In this document: positions 34,763 to 46,640 of the stretch, piece after piece
Numbering within the stretch: position 1 is the stretch's first letter
Layout: every line of letters begins with the position of its first letter
Assembly: GCA_036417435.1 (NCBI GenBank)
Contig: CM070904.1
Span: forward strand, 46,073,908 to 46,137,907
Origin: Inia geoffrensis
Taxonomy: Eukaryota > Chordata > Mammalia > Artiodactyla > Iniidae
Length of the DNA stretch: 64,000 bases
Direction: 5' to 3'
Made by a program: the position numbers and the translations under genes
Notes under the pieces: model-generated
The model's input: only the letters and a program-made list of their open reading frames with translations
Databases searched by the model: none
What the model was told of the DNA's origin: nothing

Positions 34763-36334
34763 GTACTGTTCAATTTTTGATACGCCCATTCTTCATTTTG
34801 TCCACTGGACACTTTCTCCTGTTCGTACACTTTATTTTCTCCTTCCCCCTCTTTCCCTTTCTTTTCTTCTTCTTCTTTTTTTTTTAAAATTCTTTCAAGG
34901 TTGAGAGTTTCTCTAAGGGTGAATATCTGGGTACTCAGGTATAAGTTGGAGAGCGTGCCTTTTCATACATCAGCCTTTGGAGATTTCAGGATTGAGGTTC
35001 AGGTCAGAACCTGGAATTAACTGGAAAAGACAAAAGAAGCTCTTTGGCAGATAAACAATACTTGGAACACCATGGAATGCACAATTCAGCTGAGCATCAA
35101 AGAAGTTATCAGTAGACTTGATGGACAGCTGTTGCTCAGTTCACTGTGGAAAAGAATCAAAGTGTGTAGTTTCACTGGTGAAGCTTATGAAAGGTCAGAC
35201 TTCTCAACCAGGAGCTGATTGTTGAGGACCAACAGAACAGAGAGCAAGCCAACATGGTCTGAGTAGTTACGCAGCTCCACTTCCTTTACATCAGAAAGTG
35301 TGTCCACCTTGAGGACCCTGGGAAAGCATTCAAACTGACCATAGGTAGTTTGAAAGGAACTGTCTATGACCTCCACAAATAGCAGCCCCCGTGTGCTTGC
35401 TTCTACTTACGTTTTTATAGTAGTTTGCTGTTGTTGCCTTCTCTTTTAGAAATGTAAGAATTCTTCTCCAGATAACTTCTTCATTTATAATGTTTAACAT
35501 TTTTTGCTTTTTTTCTACTATGAAAGTACTGTGCATTCCTCATAAAAACATAGCAAATACCAATGAAAAACAAAAAAAGATAAAAGAAAATAGATACAAT
35601 GGGTTAACACATGAACATAGCCACTGTTAAAAATATTAGCTGATGTTTTGGCTCACTCTTTGATATGTTTTGGATAATTCTTCCCCAAAACATTGAGCTC
35701 TTTAAGTATTAGTTGACTTCATCTCAGGTAGAGAGTTCCTTTTACTTGCATTTCAGAAAAAGGAGGGAGATGCAAAAGCCAGGTATTTCTATAAACTATC
35801 CATAGCCTCCATTAACCCCCACGTAATACAGAAAATAACTAAAGAGGAGCTATAGTTAGAGACAATGAAGAATTGCAGGTTTATTCAGCAGTGAAGAATA
35901 AGAGAACTAAAAGCAATGAAGATATATCGATTCAGAAGAAATATGGCTACCCATCCCACACTTCATGTTGCCTGCAGCTGTACTCAGCTTAGATCACATG
36001 AAAGAGGTAGAAGCTAATAGTCATTTGTACCTCAAAAGCGTAAGTCTTTATAGTTCTAGAGGCATAAAACATCTCAATCACATATGTGAAGAAGATGAGA
36101 AAGACGACTGCACTTCAATAGCTCTACAGAGTATTTGTGCAACATCTTCTGTCCTGCCAAACAAACAATAAAAGAGTTGTTGGTCCTAGGCTTGTGGGAG
36201 ATTGGCAGGGAGGAGGGCACAGTTAAGATGGTATGAGGGATACATTAGAGCAACATATAATTATATTCATAAAATGTGTTCATTTGAGGCTTCAAAACTT
36301 TATTCATTTATATTTAGTGTACTCTGTTTAAATA
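34763..36334. other. Unrecognised DNA
   Basis: It contains a short T/C-rich run at 34856-34887 and otherwise nothing recognisable. The 99-codon minus frame at 34531-34830 starts here but derives from the SINE. Confidence 0.5.
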
Positions 36335-36645
36335 TGTCTAGCTCTTTCTCCACATTCACAAGATCTCTGCTCACATGTTACCTCCTCAGAGAATTGTTTC
36401 TTGAAATTCACAACTTGCCACCACTAGGTACCCATCTACTATCATGTCACTTGATTTTAATTTCTTCATAGCACTTATCAATTGAAATTGTCTCATTCAA
36501 TTGCTTATTTTTCTCTCACCTTTACGTAACAGATTATAAACCTAATGAAATCAAGGTAGTTGTCATTGATCATTGTATTACTAAATATAGAGCTTAAAAT
36601 ATTGCCTAGAACACAGTAGGTGTTTGATAAATACTTTTATAATAT
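36335..36645 (+). repeat. L2 LINE 3' end
   Basis: 'CTCACATGTTACCTCCTCAG', 'CATAGCACTTATCAATTGAA', 'GATTATAAACCTAATGAAAT' and 'GAACACAGTAGGTGTTTGAT' follow the L2 3'-UTR order to its terminus. Preservation is better than in the other L2 pieces of the window. Confidence 0.8.
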
Positions 36646-36869
36646 AACTTTAAATAAATTTAAAAAAGAAACAAATTTGGCACATGTCAGATCTATAGTT
36701 TCACTGATTATTTTGTCTTCTTTTTCTCTGTACTGAAAGCCATGTGTTTCCCACTGTGATAATGGATTTGACTTTTAGTTCTATTCATCTTTTTCTGTTT
36801 AAATATTAAAGGGATTTTATTATATGCATACAATTTAAGAATTGATATATCTTCTTTCTCTAACTTATG

Positions 36870-37534
36870 ATGCTTCTTGCCCTAAAGTCTTTTTTTTTAA
36901 ATTTTATATAGGGATACTAGCTTTATTTTGTTTTGGGTTATGTGAATATCTTTTCCCAACTTTTTTGTTTCAGCATTTTTATTTCAGATATCTCTTATAA
37001 GAAGTTTTGTTTTATCTGTTATAGCATTTTTGTCATTTATTTGGAATTTTTAATCCATTACATTTAGTGTAATCACTGAATTATATGGTCTTAGGTCAAC
37101 TGTCTCACTATACACTATTTGTCATACTTTCTCCATTTTCTTATCGTTTTTGCTTTCTTCTGATTAATTATACATTCTTAGTATCTTATGTTTTTTCTAT
37201 TAATGTGGTACTTTACATTCTCGTTAGTTTCCATAGCTACATTATAAATTAAACATATTATTGATTTATTAATGTTTAATATAAATTAGTACATTTACCA
37301 TTTCTAAGATAATGCAATAACCTTCAATAGCAACCTTCAAAGTTGCTATTATTGTTGTGGTGTTTGCCAGTATTTTTAAAGTAAGTGCAAATGGCTAATC
37401 TCTTGATTTATTACTTGTTCCTGAATATTTGCTTCTTTCTGGCTTTATTATCTTTCTCTTTAAAACATTTCTTTAATTCAAGCTTATGGCTGACAAATAG
37501 TATATTTTTTAGTGTCTTTGTTTTGCCATTTTTT
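36870..37534 (-). mobile_element. Old L1 ORF2-start/ORF1 region, antisense (part 1)
   Basis: T-rich antisense L1 sequence: 'TTTAATCCATTACATTTAGT', followed by 'GTAATCACTGAATTATATGG', corresponds to the beginning of ORF2. The following part leads toward ORF1. It breaks off at 37534, where a younger L1 tail has inserted, and resumes at 38458. Confidence 0.7.
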
Positions 37535-38457
37535 TAAACATCTTTATTGGAGTATAATTGTTTTACAATGGTGTGTTAGTTTCTGCTTTATAACAAAGTG
37601 AATCAGCTATACATATACATCATATACATATATAACCATATCTCTTCCCTCTTGCGTCTCCCTCCCACCCTCCCTATCCCACCACTCTAGGTGGTCACAA
37701 AGCACCGAGCTGATCTCCCTGTGCTATGCAGCTTCCTCCCACTAGCTATCTATTTTACATTTGGTAGTGTATATATGTCCATGCCACTCTCTCACTTCGT
37801 GTCAGCTTACCCTTCCCCTCCCCGTGCCCTCAAGTCCATTCTCTACATCTGTGTCTTTATTCCTGTCCTGCCCCTAGGTTCTTCAGAACCTTTTTTTTTA
37901 GATTCCATATATATGTGTTAGCGTATGGTATCTGTTTTTCTCTCTTTCTGGCTTACTTCACTCTGTATGACAGACTCTGGGTCCATCCACCTCACTACAT
38001 ATAACTCACTTTCGTTTCTTTTTATGGCTGAGTAATATTCCATTGTATGTATGTGCCACATCTTCTTTAGCCATTCATCTGTCAATGGACACTTAGGTTG
38101 CTTCCATGTCCTGGCTATTGTTAATAGAGCTGCAATGAACATTGTGGTACATGGCTCTTTTTGAATTATGGTTTTCTCAGGGTATATGTCCAGTAGTGTG
38201 ATTGCTGGGTCGTATGGTAGTTCTACTTTTAGTTTTTTAAGGAACCTCCATACTGTTCTCCATAGTGGCTCAATTTACATTCCCACCAACAGTGCAAGGG
38301 GGTTCTCTTTTCCCCACACCCTCTCCAGCATTTATTGTTTGTAGATTTTTTGATGATGGCCATTCTGACTGGCGTGAGGTGATATCTCATTGTAGTTTTG
38401 ATTTGCATTTCTCTAATGATTAGTGATGTTGAGCACTCTTTCATGTGTTTGTTGGCA
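37535..38457 (-). mobile_element. Younger L1, 5'-truncated 3' end, antisense
   Basis: It begins 'CATCTTTATTGGAGTATAAT' after a T-run and runs through the 3' UTR ('GTTTCTGCTTTATAACAAAG', 'GTGCTATGCAGCTTCCTCCC'). It enters the ORF2 C-terminus, where minus frames 37918-38142 and 38229-38444 encode the recognisable tail (MEYYSAIKRNE) and the cysteine-containing CWRGCGEK segment. Similarity to the full-length L1 at 54-60 kb is high in this part, so it is of related, fairly recent age. It interrupts an older antisense L1. Confidence 0.9.
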
Positions 38458-39510
38458 ATCAGAATTCTAGCTTGGTAGTTGTTTTCTTTAGCACTTAAAA
38501 AATATAATTCAGTTTTCCTCTAGATTCCCTTGTTTCTGTTGAAAAATTAGTTTCCAGTTTTACTATAGTTTCAATGATAGTAGACAGTGTATGTGTTTAT
38601 GTGCATGTTTTATTATCCATTCAAACTGTTTTTAGGGTTTTCTTGTTTCTTTGTTTTTTAGCAGCTTTATTATATGTCTAAATATGATCTTTTTACTTAT
38701 CTTCCTTGGGGGTTGAATCATTTTTTGAATCTCTGACGATGTGTTTCACTATTTTGGGAAAATTCTGGGCCATTATATCTTCATATATTACTTCTAATTA
38801 TTTCCATATTTTCCTCTTGGGTCTCCAGTTATGCATATGATAGAACTTTCCTGTCTATGACTCATAGTCTATATTTCTATTCTTTTCTTCCTTCAGTCTG
38901 GACAATTTCTTCTGAACTATTTTCCAGTTTACTAATTTCCTCTTCAAATGAATTTAATCCTCCTTAAAACTCATGCTTCCTTGATGATTTAATTCACATA
39001 TAATAAATTTTAGTTCTAAATTTTCCATTTGGTTTTATTTTTATATTAAATTTCTACTTCTCTGCTGAAATTCTTCATCATGAATTCACTTTTTTAAACA
39101 AATTTCTCACAGTTATTTTAAAATCTGTCTGCTAAAGCTAATATCTGCTTCTGTTATGTTCTTTCTCTTAACTTTTATTCAGTTCTTGTTTTTTGCAAAG
39201 TTATTTTTTTCTTATTGAATGCCAGACACTGTCCATAATTTTTTTTAATTAAATTCATAGATAATTTGAGGCCCTAAATGCTTTTACCTTCCTTCAAAGA
39301 TAATTTGTTTTTGCTGGTGGATCATGGGATGTGTTGATTGAAACTTGAGTTTCTATCTTTGTGATGGCTGGTTATTTTTAGTCTCTTATTCCCAGGGTCT
39401 GGGAACCTAGAAAATTACAAATCTGGACTGTAAATGTGAGGTATTTACTGGGATAGCTCTTCCTTAGAAGACCTCAACTCTAATTCTCTTGGTTCCAAGA
39501 GACTGTTGAA
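38458..39510 (-). mobile_element. Old L1/HAL1 ORF1 and 5' UTR, antisense (part 2)
   Basis: 'AGAATTCTAGCTTGGTAGTT', 'TTGGGAAAATTCTGGGCCAT', 'TTGGGTCTCCAGTTATGCAT' and 'TTATTGAATGCCAGACACTG' are antisense ORF1/5'-UTR landmarks of L1M and HAL1 elements. The pre-insertion partner ends at 37534 (GTCTTTGTTTTGCC), in the right order. HAL1 (ORF1-only relative) versus L1M cannot be separated by eye. Confidence 0.8.
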
Positions 39511-42500
39511 AGCATAAATCAACCAAACAAAACTAATATTTTTTCTGTATTTCTATTTGTTTTCAGTGGGATAGTCAGTTTGAATTGAGTTAACCCATCA
39601 TTTCTTAAACAGTTATCTTACAAGAAATTAATTGTATAAGACTGAAACTAAAACTTTCTAAAAAAGAGCAAACATTAGCAATCTGGGTAACTTAGTTACC
39701 CAGAATGAAGCATACCTCTGTGTTTCAGAAGATCAAGTTCTTACTTCTTTCTGTGTGTGTATGGATTTGAAGAAAAACACACTCAATTCATGTGAACTTT
39801 GTACATTACAAAATATTTTTCATAAGAAACTGTCTTATTACTTATAAAATTATGTGTGCCTATATGAAATGTGGAAAATATAATTAAGTACATTAGGTGC
39901 CTGTATTGTACCAGGACTTATTAGATTTTTCTGGGTTTTAACTTACCAATCAAGTACTGATTCTGCCTTTATCTTCAATAGGCAGCATTCATATCCTAAG
40001 CAGTCTACCCTTGTTTGCAGAATTCTGCTGATGGTGCTACTCAATGCATTAAGCATGTATAGTTTGTTAGAAGAAAAATCAATCCTGTCATCAAAGTATT
40101 ACTGAGAATATATTTTTCTTAGTTGAAATGTACAAAAGGGCATTTTGCAAAGGGGTTGCAAATGAGGTAGTTTGTTAATGGTAAAACTTGGGAAGTGGAA
40201 TAGGGTGTGTGCAGGTAAGCAGGCAAGAAGTATTTAGAAAACATCTGACCCTAAAGCGTTTTATTATTTTAAAGTTCTCTTTCATGTTTATGTCTTCTTT
40301 CCCACCTTTCCCTTTTCATACTATATGCAAAGACTAGGGGTTAAAAATTATTCAAAAAGCACTTGTGTCAGACTTTCACAACACTCTTATATAGCTGGGA
40401 GATCAAAACAAAGACTTCATACACTTTTCAGTTCCAAATGTAGAGTAAAGCCTGGATAAAAAGGTTCTGTTTTTATGTTTTTGGTTTCTTTTTTTTCCAA
40501 CACCCACACAAAAATAATATGGTGATGAAGCCATTGTTGAAACTTGTGTTCTGCATCTTTTAAATGAGCATTTTACTCAGAGGAAAGCAATGTGTTTCAT
40601 TTTAACTAATTCATGACATAAAGTTTCCAGTTGAGTCATGGAAAGAGTGAAAGAGAGAAAGAGAAAAATCAGCCAGAGAGTGAAACAGTGCTGAATGCAC
40701 AGATAACAAGGAAATGGTTTCCTTGGCAACAACAGCACTTTGGAAGATTTCAGACAAGAATACAACTGGGTACAAAATATTTGATTAAAATTTATTGCAG
40801 GAGAAGGAAATTATGCAAATTTAAAGGTACCAGAACATGCACTGTAAATCTGAATATGATTGCTAAAAATTGATATCTATAATTTGTCCAACTGAGATTA
40901 TTCTCTCTGTTTTGGTATAAAGTAGCATTTGGAAGGCCATGCCAATCTAGCAAAGAAAGGTTTAAAGTATCCAAAGGATACTTATGCTTGATTTGTGACC
41001 TAAGAATCAAAATCCATTGACAAAAGCAACAAAATACATATCTAAAATGGCAAATTCAGACACCTGTTGGGAGAGTCCTAATATCTCCTTTAAATGGGGT
41101 TTAAAGGATAATATTGTCTTATTCATTCTCAACCATCAAGAATAAGAATTATTATGAGTCATGTTCTGTGCACTTAAAATTAATCTATATGTAGCATTTA
41201 GCTTTCAAAGCTAACATGGGACTATAGATAATCATGATGATAATCTATTATATACAATCTGGATAAACAGAGTCAACTGGTCACTCTAATGAAGATATTC
41301 TCCTACATATAAGGCTGACAACCTAGTAATCCACCTTCTTGAGCAACATCCTGCATATTATATACCACAGGGAAACAGAGAATGGAGGGTTGTTGGATCT
41401 CTAAAATGTTGTCAATTCTGGGAGAAAAATTTCAAATTTCTTAGGCTAAAATGAATTATCACAACATTTAAAAACCCTGTTTCACATGCTTACTTGTGCA
41501 CAAAATAATCTTTATTATCATAACATAGTTTTATAAAGATGATCCTCGTATCCTAAGACACCTACAGGTAAGGCAACTGCACCACTCATTTCTCAGTTAT
41601 TTCACCTTACCTACTAGGGATAATCATAGGAAGTAGTGAATGATCTCTAATTCATTTTTATCTGTGATTACCACTTAAGTTTTCTGAGGACTCAGCATGC
41701 TTAAGATGTTAACTCTTTATACGAGGAAATTGAAAGTAAGGGAATTATTTTAGTTTTCTAATGTACAATGTACACTTAGAGATTTTTGCTGAAGAGATGT
41801 AGGAAAGCAGAAAGCATTTCTATTCACTAAGTTTGTCCTTAGCTACAGCTAATATTTAAATAAAAGAAAATATATGCCTATACTTAATTTTCCATTTTGG
41901 CTATCCAGGACAAAAATACACCAGGTTAAAATTTTAGCAAAAGGTCTGGTTCTGACTAAATTAAATGATTTATTCATACTTAATAATGATGGGTAATTTC
42001 TAATGAGTAGAAAGCGGGAAATAAAATTAAAATGTTCTACAGAATACTATATGAGTATCCACATTTTCTTTCACTTCTATTTCTGGTAAACACCACTGGT
42101 GAAAGGACAATGGAAAATCGAATTCCGTATATTTTATATTTGGCAAATAAAATGTCCTTCCCTTTGGCCCTGAACTTTCACCATTAATTTTTTGGTTTAC
42201 ACAAATTCCCACATTAAAAGACTACTATTTTAAGAGAGAAAAGTTCTATGCTTTTGTAGAATGCAAACCTTTTTTTAAAAAAAATTGATACAGTGCACAA
42301 ATCATTATTACCAATGCTAATTGCCTTACCATTGAATATCTGTTGATTTTATGGAGATAATTACTAATGTGCATGCACATTTCCAGTAATTTTCAGCATG
42401 ATGTCCTATTCATTTCATTAAAACTTTTTTTTTTTAAAAAAAACCTCTTTCCTGAAGGCCTACTATGGCCTTAATATTTGAATGGATACTTAGAATCTGA

Positions 42501-42821
42501 AACAGAAATCTAGAACAAGGACTTTGCTCTAAAAGCGATTATATACTCCCTAGAGGAAAAATATATGAATGCCCAATTACTTCTACATATTCTATGCTGT
42601 CACATCTCTGGGACTAGGTATAAGTTAATAGTCTATCTAGCTATCAAGGTCTATTTGATATTCCACTAACTCTATACCTGCTCTGATTCCCCCAACTAGA
42701 TATAGACTCTTGCACTACATTTTTCACCATAGGGTTATTCTTGAACTGAATATCAATTCTAAGATGTGCACTTTTTTCACATTTATCATGTAAGATCAAT
42801 CATAATTTTAAATGGTAATAA
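39511..42821. other. Unrecognised, repeat-poor DNA
   Basis: No gene, RNA or named repeat is supported over 3.3 kb. Overlapping frames of 60-80 codons on both strands at 40577-41010 show no codon-level signal. Very old MIR-like traces near 41535-41750 were too weak to call. Confidence 0.5.
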
Positions 42822-43060
42822 CTAATATATAGCCCTTATTATATGCCAGATATTTTCTAATTGATTTACATATGTTAACTCCTTCTATCCGCACAACAGC
42901 CTTGTATGACAAACTTTCTTATTACACACGTTTTGCACATGAGGAAAGCTAAGTGTAGAAAAGTTCAAAGTCTTTCCCGATAGCCTGTCTCTAGGGGGTG
43001 GTGCATCCAAAAGGTTTGGTTCCAAAGCTCTGTCCGTAGCCATTATATTACACTGCTCAT
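42822..43060 (+). repeat. MIR SINE, nearly full length
   Basis: It is continuous from 'AATAACTAATATATAGCCCT' through 'TTATATGCCAGATATTTTCT', 'CTCCTTCTATCCGCACAACA', 'GCACATGAGGAAAGCTAAGT' and 'CCAAAGCTCTGTCCGTAGCC'. It is the longest MIR in the window. Confidence 0.92.
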
Positions 43061-43414
43061 TCTAAAATGAGGATATTTCTGACCATGAGGTAATGAGTTT
43101 ATTAGTTAGCTTAAACTAATGTCATATATCAATGACATATCATACAATCATTGGCTTATTAGCCATGTGGAAATATGGTATAATTTTTTTATAACTAGGT
43201 TTTACCAAGTTTATACTTCCCTACTGGAAAAAATCTTATTTGAGGATTATCTGAATTATTCTAGAATATCTTACAGAATCAAACACAGGGTCTTCTTAGG
43301 TTAGTGTTTAATGAATATATACCACATAGTGTATAAGAAACAGTTTATGTGAACTATATACTAGCACATATATAAAGTGCCAAAAGAGAAGTTTAATAAT
43401 ACGTGAATTCTCAG

Positions 43415-43463
43415 AAGTGATAACGAATTAAGGCTGAAGAAAGTGATAACGAATTAGGGCTGA
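43415..43463. repeat. 26-bp tandem duplication
   Basis: AAGTGATAACGAATTAAGGC and AAGTGATAACGAATTAGGGC start 26 bases apart and differ by one base over 23, a fairly recent local duplication. Confidence 0.9.
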
Positions 43464-43519
43464 TATTCTTTAGGGAAATGTTTAGAAGAAATCATACTGA
43501 ACTGGACATTGGATAATTA

Positions 43520-45932
43520 ATTTTTTTTTGAAGTATAGTTAACTTACAATGTTGTGTTAGTTTCAGCTGTACAGCAAAGTGAGGCAGTTATATATATATT
43601 TATTCTTCTTCAGATTCTTTTCCATTATAGGTTATTATAAGATATTGAATATAGTATCCTGTGCTATACAGGTCTTTGTTGTTTATCTATTTTATATATA
43701 GTAGTGTGTATCTGTTAATCCCAAACTCCTAATTTATCCCTCCCCTCCCCCCACTATCCCCTTTGGTAACCATAATTTTGTTTTCTACATCTCTGACTCT
43801 TTCTATTTGTAAGTAAAAGTTTACTTGTATCATATTTTTTTTAGATTCCACATATAAGTGATATCATATGGTATTTGTCTTTCTCTGTCTGACTTACTTC
43901 ACTTAATATGATAATCCCTAGGTCCATCCATGTTGTTGCAAATAGCATTATTTCATTTTTTTAATGGCCATTGTGTGTGTGTGTGTGTATATATATATAC
44001 CACATCTTTTTTATCCATTCACCTGTTGATGGACATAGGTTGTTTCCATGTCTTGGCTATTGTAAATTGTGCTGCTATGACTATTGTGGTGCATGTATCT
44101 TTTTGAATTAGAGTTTTCTCCCAGGAGTGGAATTGCAGGGTCATATGGTAACTCTATTTTTAGTTTTTTAAGGAACCCCCATACTGTGCTCCATAGTGGT
44201 TGTACCAATTTATATTCCCAGCAATAGTGTAAGAGGGTTCCCTTTTCTCCACACCCTCTCCAGCATTTTTTATTTGTAGACTTTTTCATGATGGCCATTC
44301 TGACCGGTGTGACGTGATACTTCATTGTAGTTTTGATTTGCATTTCTGTAATAATTAGCGATATTTAGCATATTTTCATGTGCCTGTTTGCCATCTGTAT
44401 GTCTTCTTTGGAGAAATGTTTATTGAGGTCTTCTCCCCTTTTTTTGATTGGGTTGTTTGTCTTTTTCATATTAGCTGTATGAGCTGTTTGTGTACTTTGG
44501 AAATTAATCCCTTGTCAGTAACATAATTTGCAAATATTTTCTCCCAGTCTAGGTTGTCTTTTCTTTTTGCTTATGGCTTCCTTTGCTGTGAAAAAGCTTT
44601 TCAGTTTATTTAGGTCCCATTTGTTTATTATTTTTTTTTATTTCCATTACTTTTGGAGACGGATCCAAAAAAATATTGTTATGATTCATGTCAACGAGTA
44701 TTCTGCCTATGCATTTCTCTAGGTGTTTTATAGTAAGTACCTGGTCTTACATTTAGGTCTTTAATCATTTTGAGTTTATTTTTGTATATGGTGTCAGAGA
44801 ATGTTCTAATTTCATTCTTTTACATATAGTTGTCTAGTTTTCCCAGTACCACTTATCAAAGAGACTTTTCCCCATTGTATATTCTTGCCTTTTTTATTGT
44901 AGATTAATTGGCCATAAGTGCCTGGGTTTATTTCTGGTCTTTCTATCTTGTTCCATTGATCTATATGCCTGTTTTTTGCACCAGTACCATACTCTTTTGA
45001 TTACTGTAGCTTTGTAGTTCATTTCTAGCCTCATAGTGTTGTGGTCAGAAAAGATGTTTGATATGATTTCAGTTTTCTTAAATTTACCAAGGCTTGCTTT
45101 GTGGCTCAGCATGTGATCTATCCTGGAGAATGTTCCACCTGCACTTGAAAAGAATGTACATTCTGCTGCTTTCAGATGGAATGCTCTATACATATCAGTT
45201 AAGTCCATCTGACCTAATGTGTAGTGTCATTTTAGGCCTGTGTTCCCTTATTGATTATTTGTCTGGATGATCTGTCCATTGATGTAAGTGGGGTGTTAAA
45301 GTCCCCCACTATTATTGGGTTGCTGTCAATTTCTCCTTTTATGTCTGTTAACACTTGCCTTATATATTGAGGTGCTTCTATGTTGGGTGCATATATATTT
45401 ACAATTGTTATATTTTCTTGGATTGATCCTTTGATCATTATATAGTGTTCTTCCTTGTCTCATATAACAGTTGTTTTTTTTTTTAAGTCTATTTTGTCTG
45501 ATATAAGTATTGCTACTCTGTGTTTTTTTGATTTCCATTTGTGTGGAATACCTTCTTCCATCTGCTTACTTTCAATCTGTATGTGTCTCTAGATCTGAAG
45601 TGAGTCTCTTATAGGCAGAATATATATGGGTCTTGTTTTTGTATCCATTCAGCCAGTCTATGTCTTTTGGTTGGAGCATTTAGTTCATTTACATTTAAGG
45701 TAATCATTGATATGTATGTTCCTACCGCCATTGTGTTAATTGTTTTGGAATTGTTTTTGTATGTTTTATCCCCCCCTTTCTGCTTTTGTTTTCCTCTCTT
45801 GTGATTTGATGACTATCTTTAGTGCTATGTTTGGATTCCTTTTTTCTTTTTTGTGTGTATATCTATTATAGATTTTTGGTTTGTGGTTACCATGAGGTTT
45901 TCGTATAGCAAACTATATACAATTTTTTTGGT
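43520..45932 (-). mobile_element. L1, antisense, lacking its reverse-transcriptase core
   Basis: The 3' terminus is at 43520 ('TTGAAGTATAGTTAACTTAC'), followed by 3' UTR with a TG/TA microsatellite (43971-44000). The ORF2 C-terminus survives in the minus frame 44011-44343 (110 codons, including the CWRGCGEKG segment). At about 45020 the sequence jumps from the C-terminal part to the linker ('CTCATAGTGTTGTGGTCAG'). The endonuclease follows, with GDFNTPL still readable in minus frame 45232-45438, up to the ORF2 start near 45700-45900. The RT palm, including the FADD box, is therefore absent. Multiple stops make it non-functional. It is of intermediate age: better kept than the L1M copies but worse than the 54-60 kb copy. 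Confidence 0.9.
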
Positions 45933-45964
45933 TTGAATAAGCAATTAGGATAAAAGAAGGCATT

Positions 45965-46430
45965 TCCCAAAGGGAGATATGTGTATGAAAAGGCTTAAAG
46001 GCAGGACTACATATTCAGGATAAAGTAACATGACAACTTAAGTAAAGTAACAGGTTCCCATCATGGAGATAAACTAAAGTATTTAGGTGAGGGTAAAGCC
46101 AGAGGGGTCACTGAAAGCCAGTTAAAGAGCTGAGACTCTGATAAAGCAGATAGGAGAGACTGATACAGAGTGGGTTTAAGATGACTAATCTAGCAGCACT
46201 TTGAAGGATCAGTAAGTTACAGAGAGAAGTAAAGTCAAATAAGTGGTGGGCTGATGGAAACCTGTGTGAAGATGGTGAGTGTGATGGTGCAAAAGAAATG
46301 AAAGATTTAAAAAATAATAATAAAAAGTAAAAAGCTGACTGGCCTTGATGATAAAGTGGATGTAAATGGAGAAAGAAGAATCAAGAGCCAAATATAGTCC
46401 AGTCAGGAAGCAAGAATGCAGAGTAATAAA
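45965..46430 (-). repeat. Possible L2-like old repeat, antisense
   Basis: The purine-rich text ('GGCATTTCCCAAAGGGAGAT', 'AGCCAGTTAAAGAGCTGAGA', 'GACTAATCTAGCAGCACTTT', 'GGTGGGCTGATGGAAACCTG') has the phrase spacing of the antisense of the C/T-rich repeat also seen at 16450-17520. It is very diverged, and a chance resemblance is possible. Confidence 0.3.
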
Positions 46431-46439
46431 AGGCTAGCA

Positions 46440-46640
46440 ACTTCCTGGCTTCAAATCTGAATCATACTAACTGGTATATTTTTTTAGTAATTTTCTCTAC
46501 TTTCATTAGCCTCAGTGCTTCAATTCTAACAAAAATGATACTTATTTTATCTGGTGGTTATCAAGACTAAGTGAGATGATACATATAAATTCCTTAAAAT
46601 GGTGTCACGCAGGTAGGGAGAATTCAACAACTACTAATAT
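46440..46640 (-). repeat. MIR SINE, antisense
   Basis: 'CTGGCTTCAAATCTGAATCA', 'CATTAGCCTCAGTGCTTCAA', 'GACTAAGTGAGATGATACAT' and 'ATAAATTCCTTAAAATGGTG' follow antisense MIR order, ending in TTATTA-rich sequence. Confidence 0.8.

Noticed and set aside
34517..34887. Frames of 90-112 codons around 34.5-34.9 kb
   Set aside because: Read-through of the CHR SINE and a T/C-rich run.
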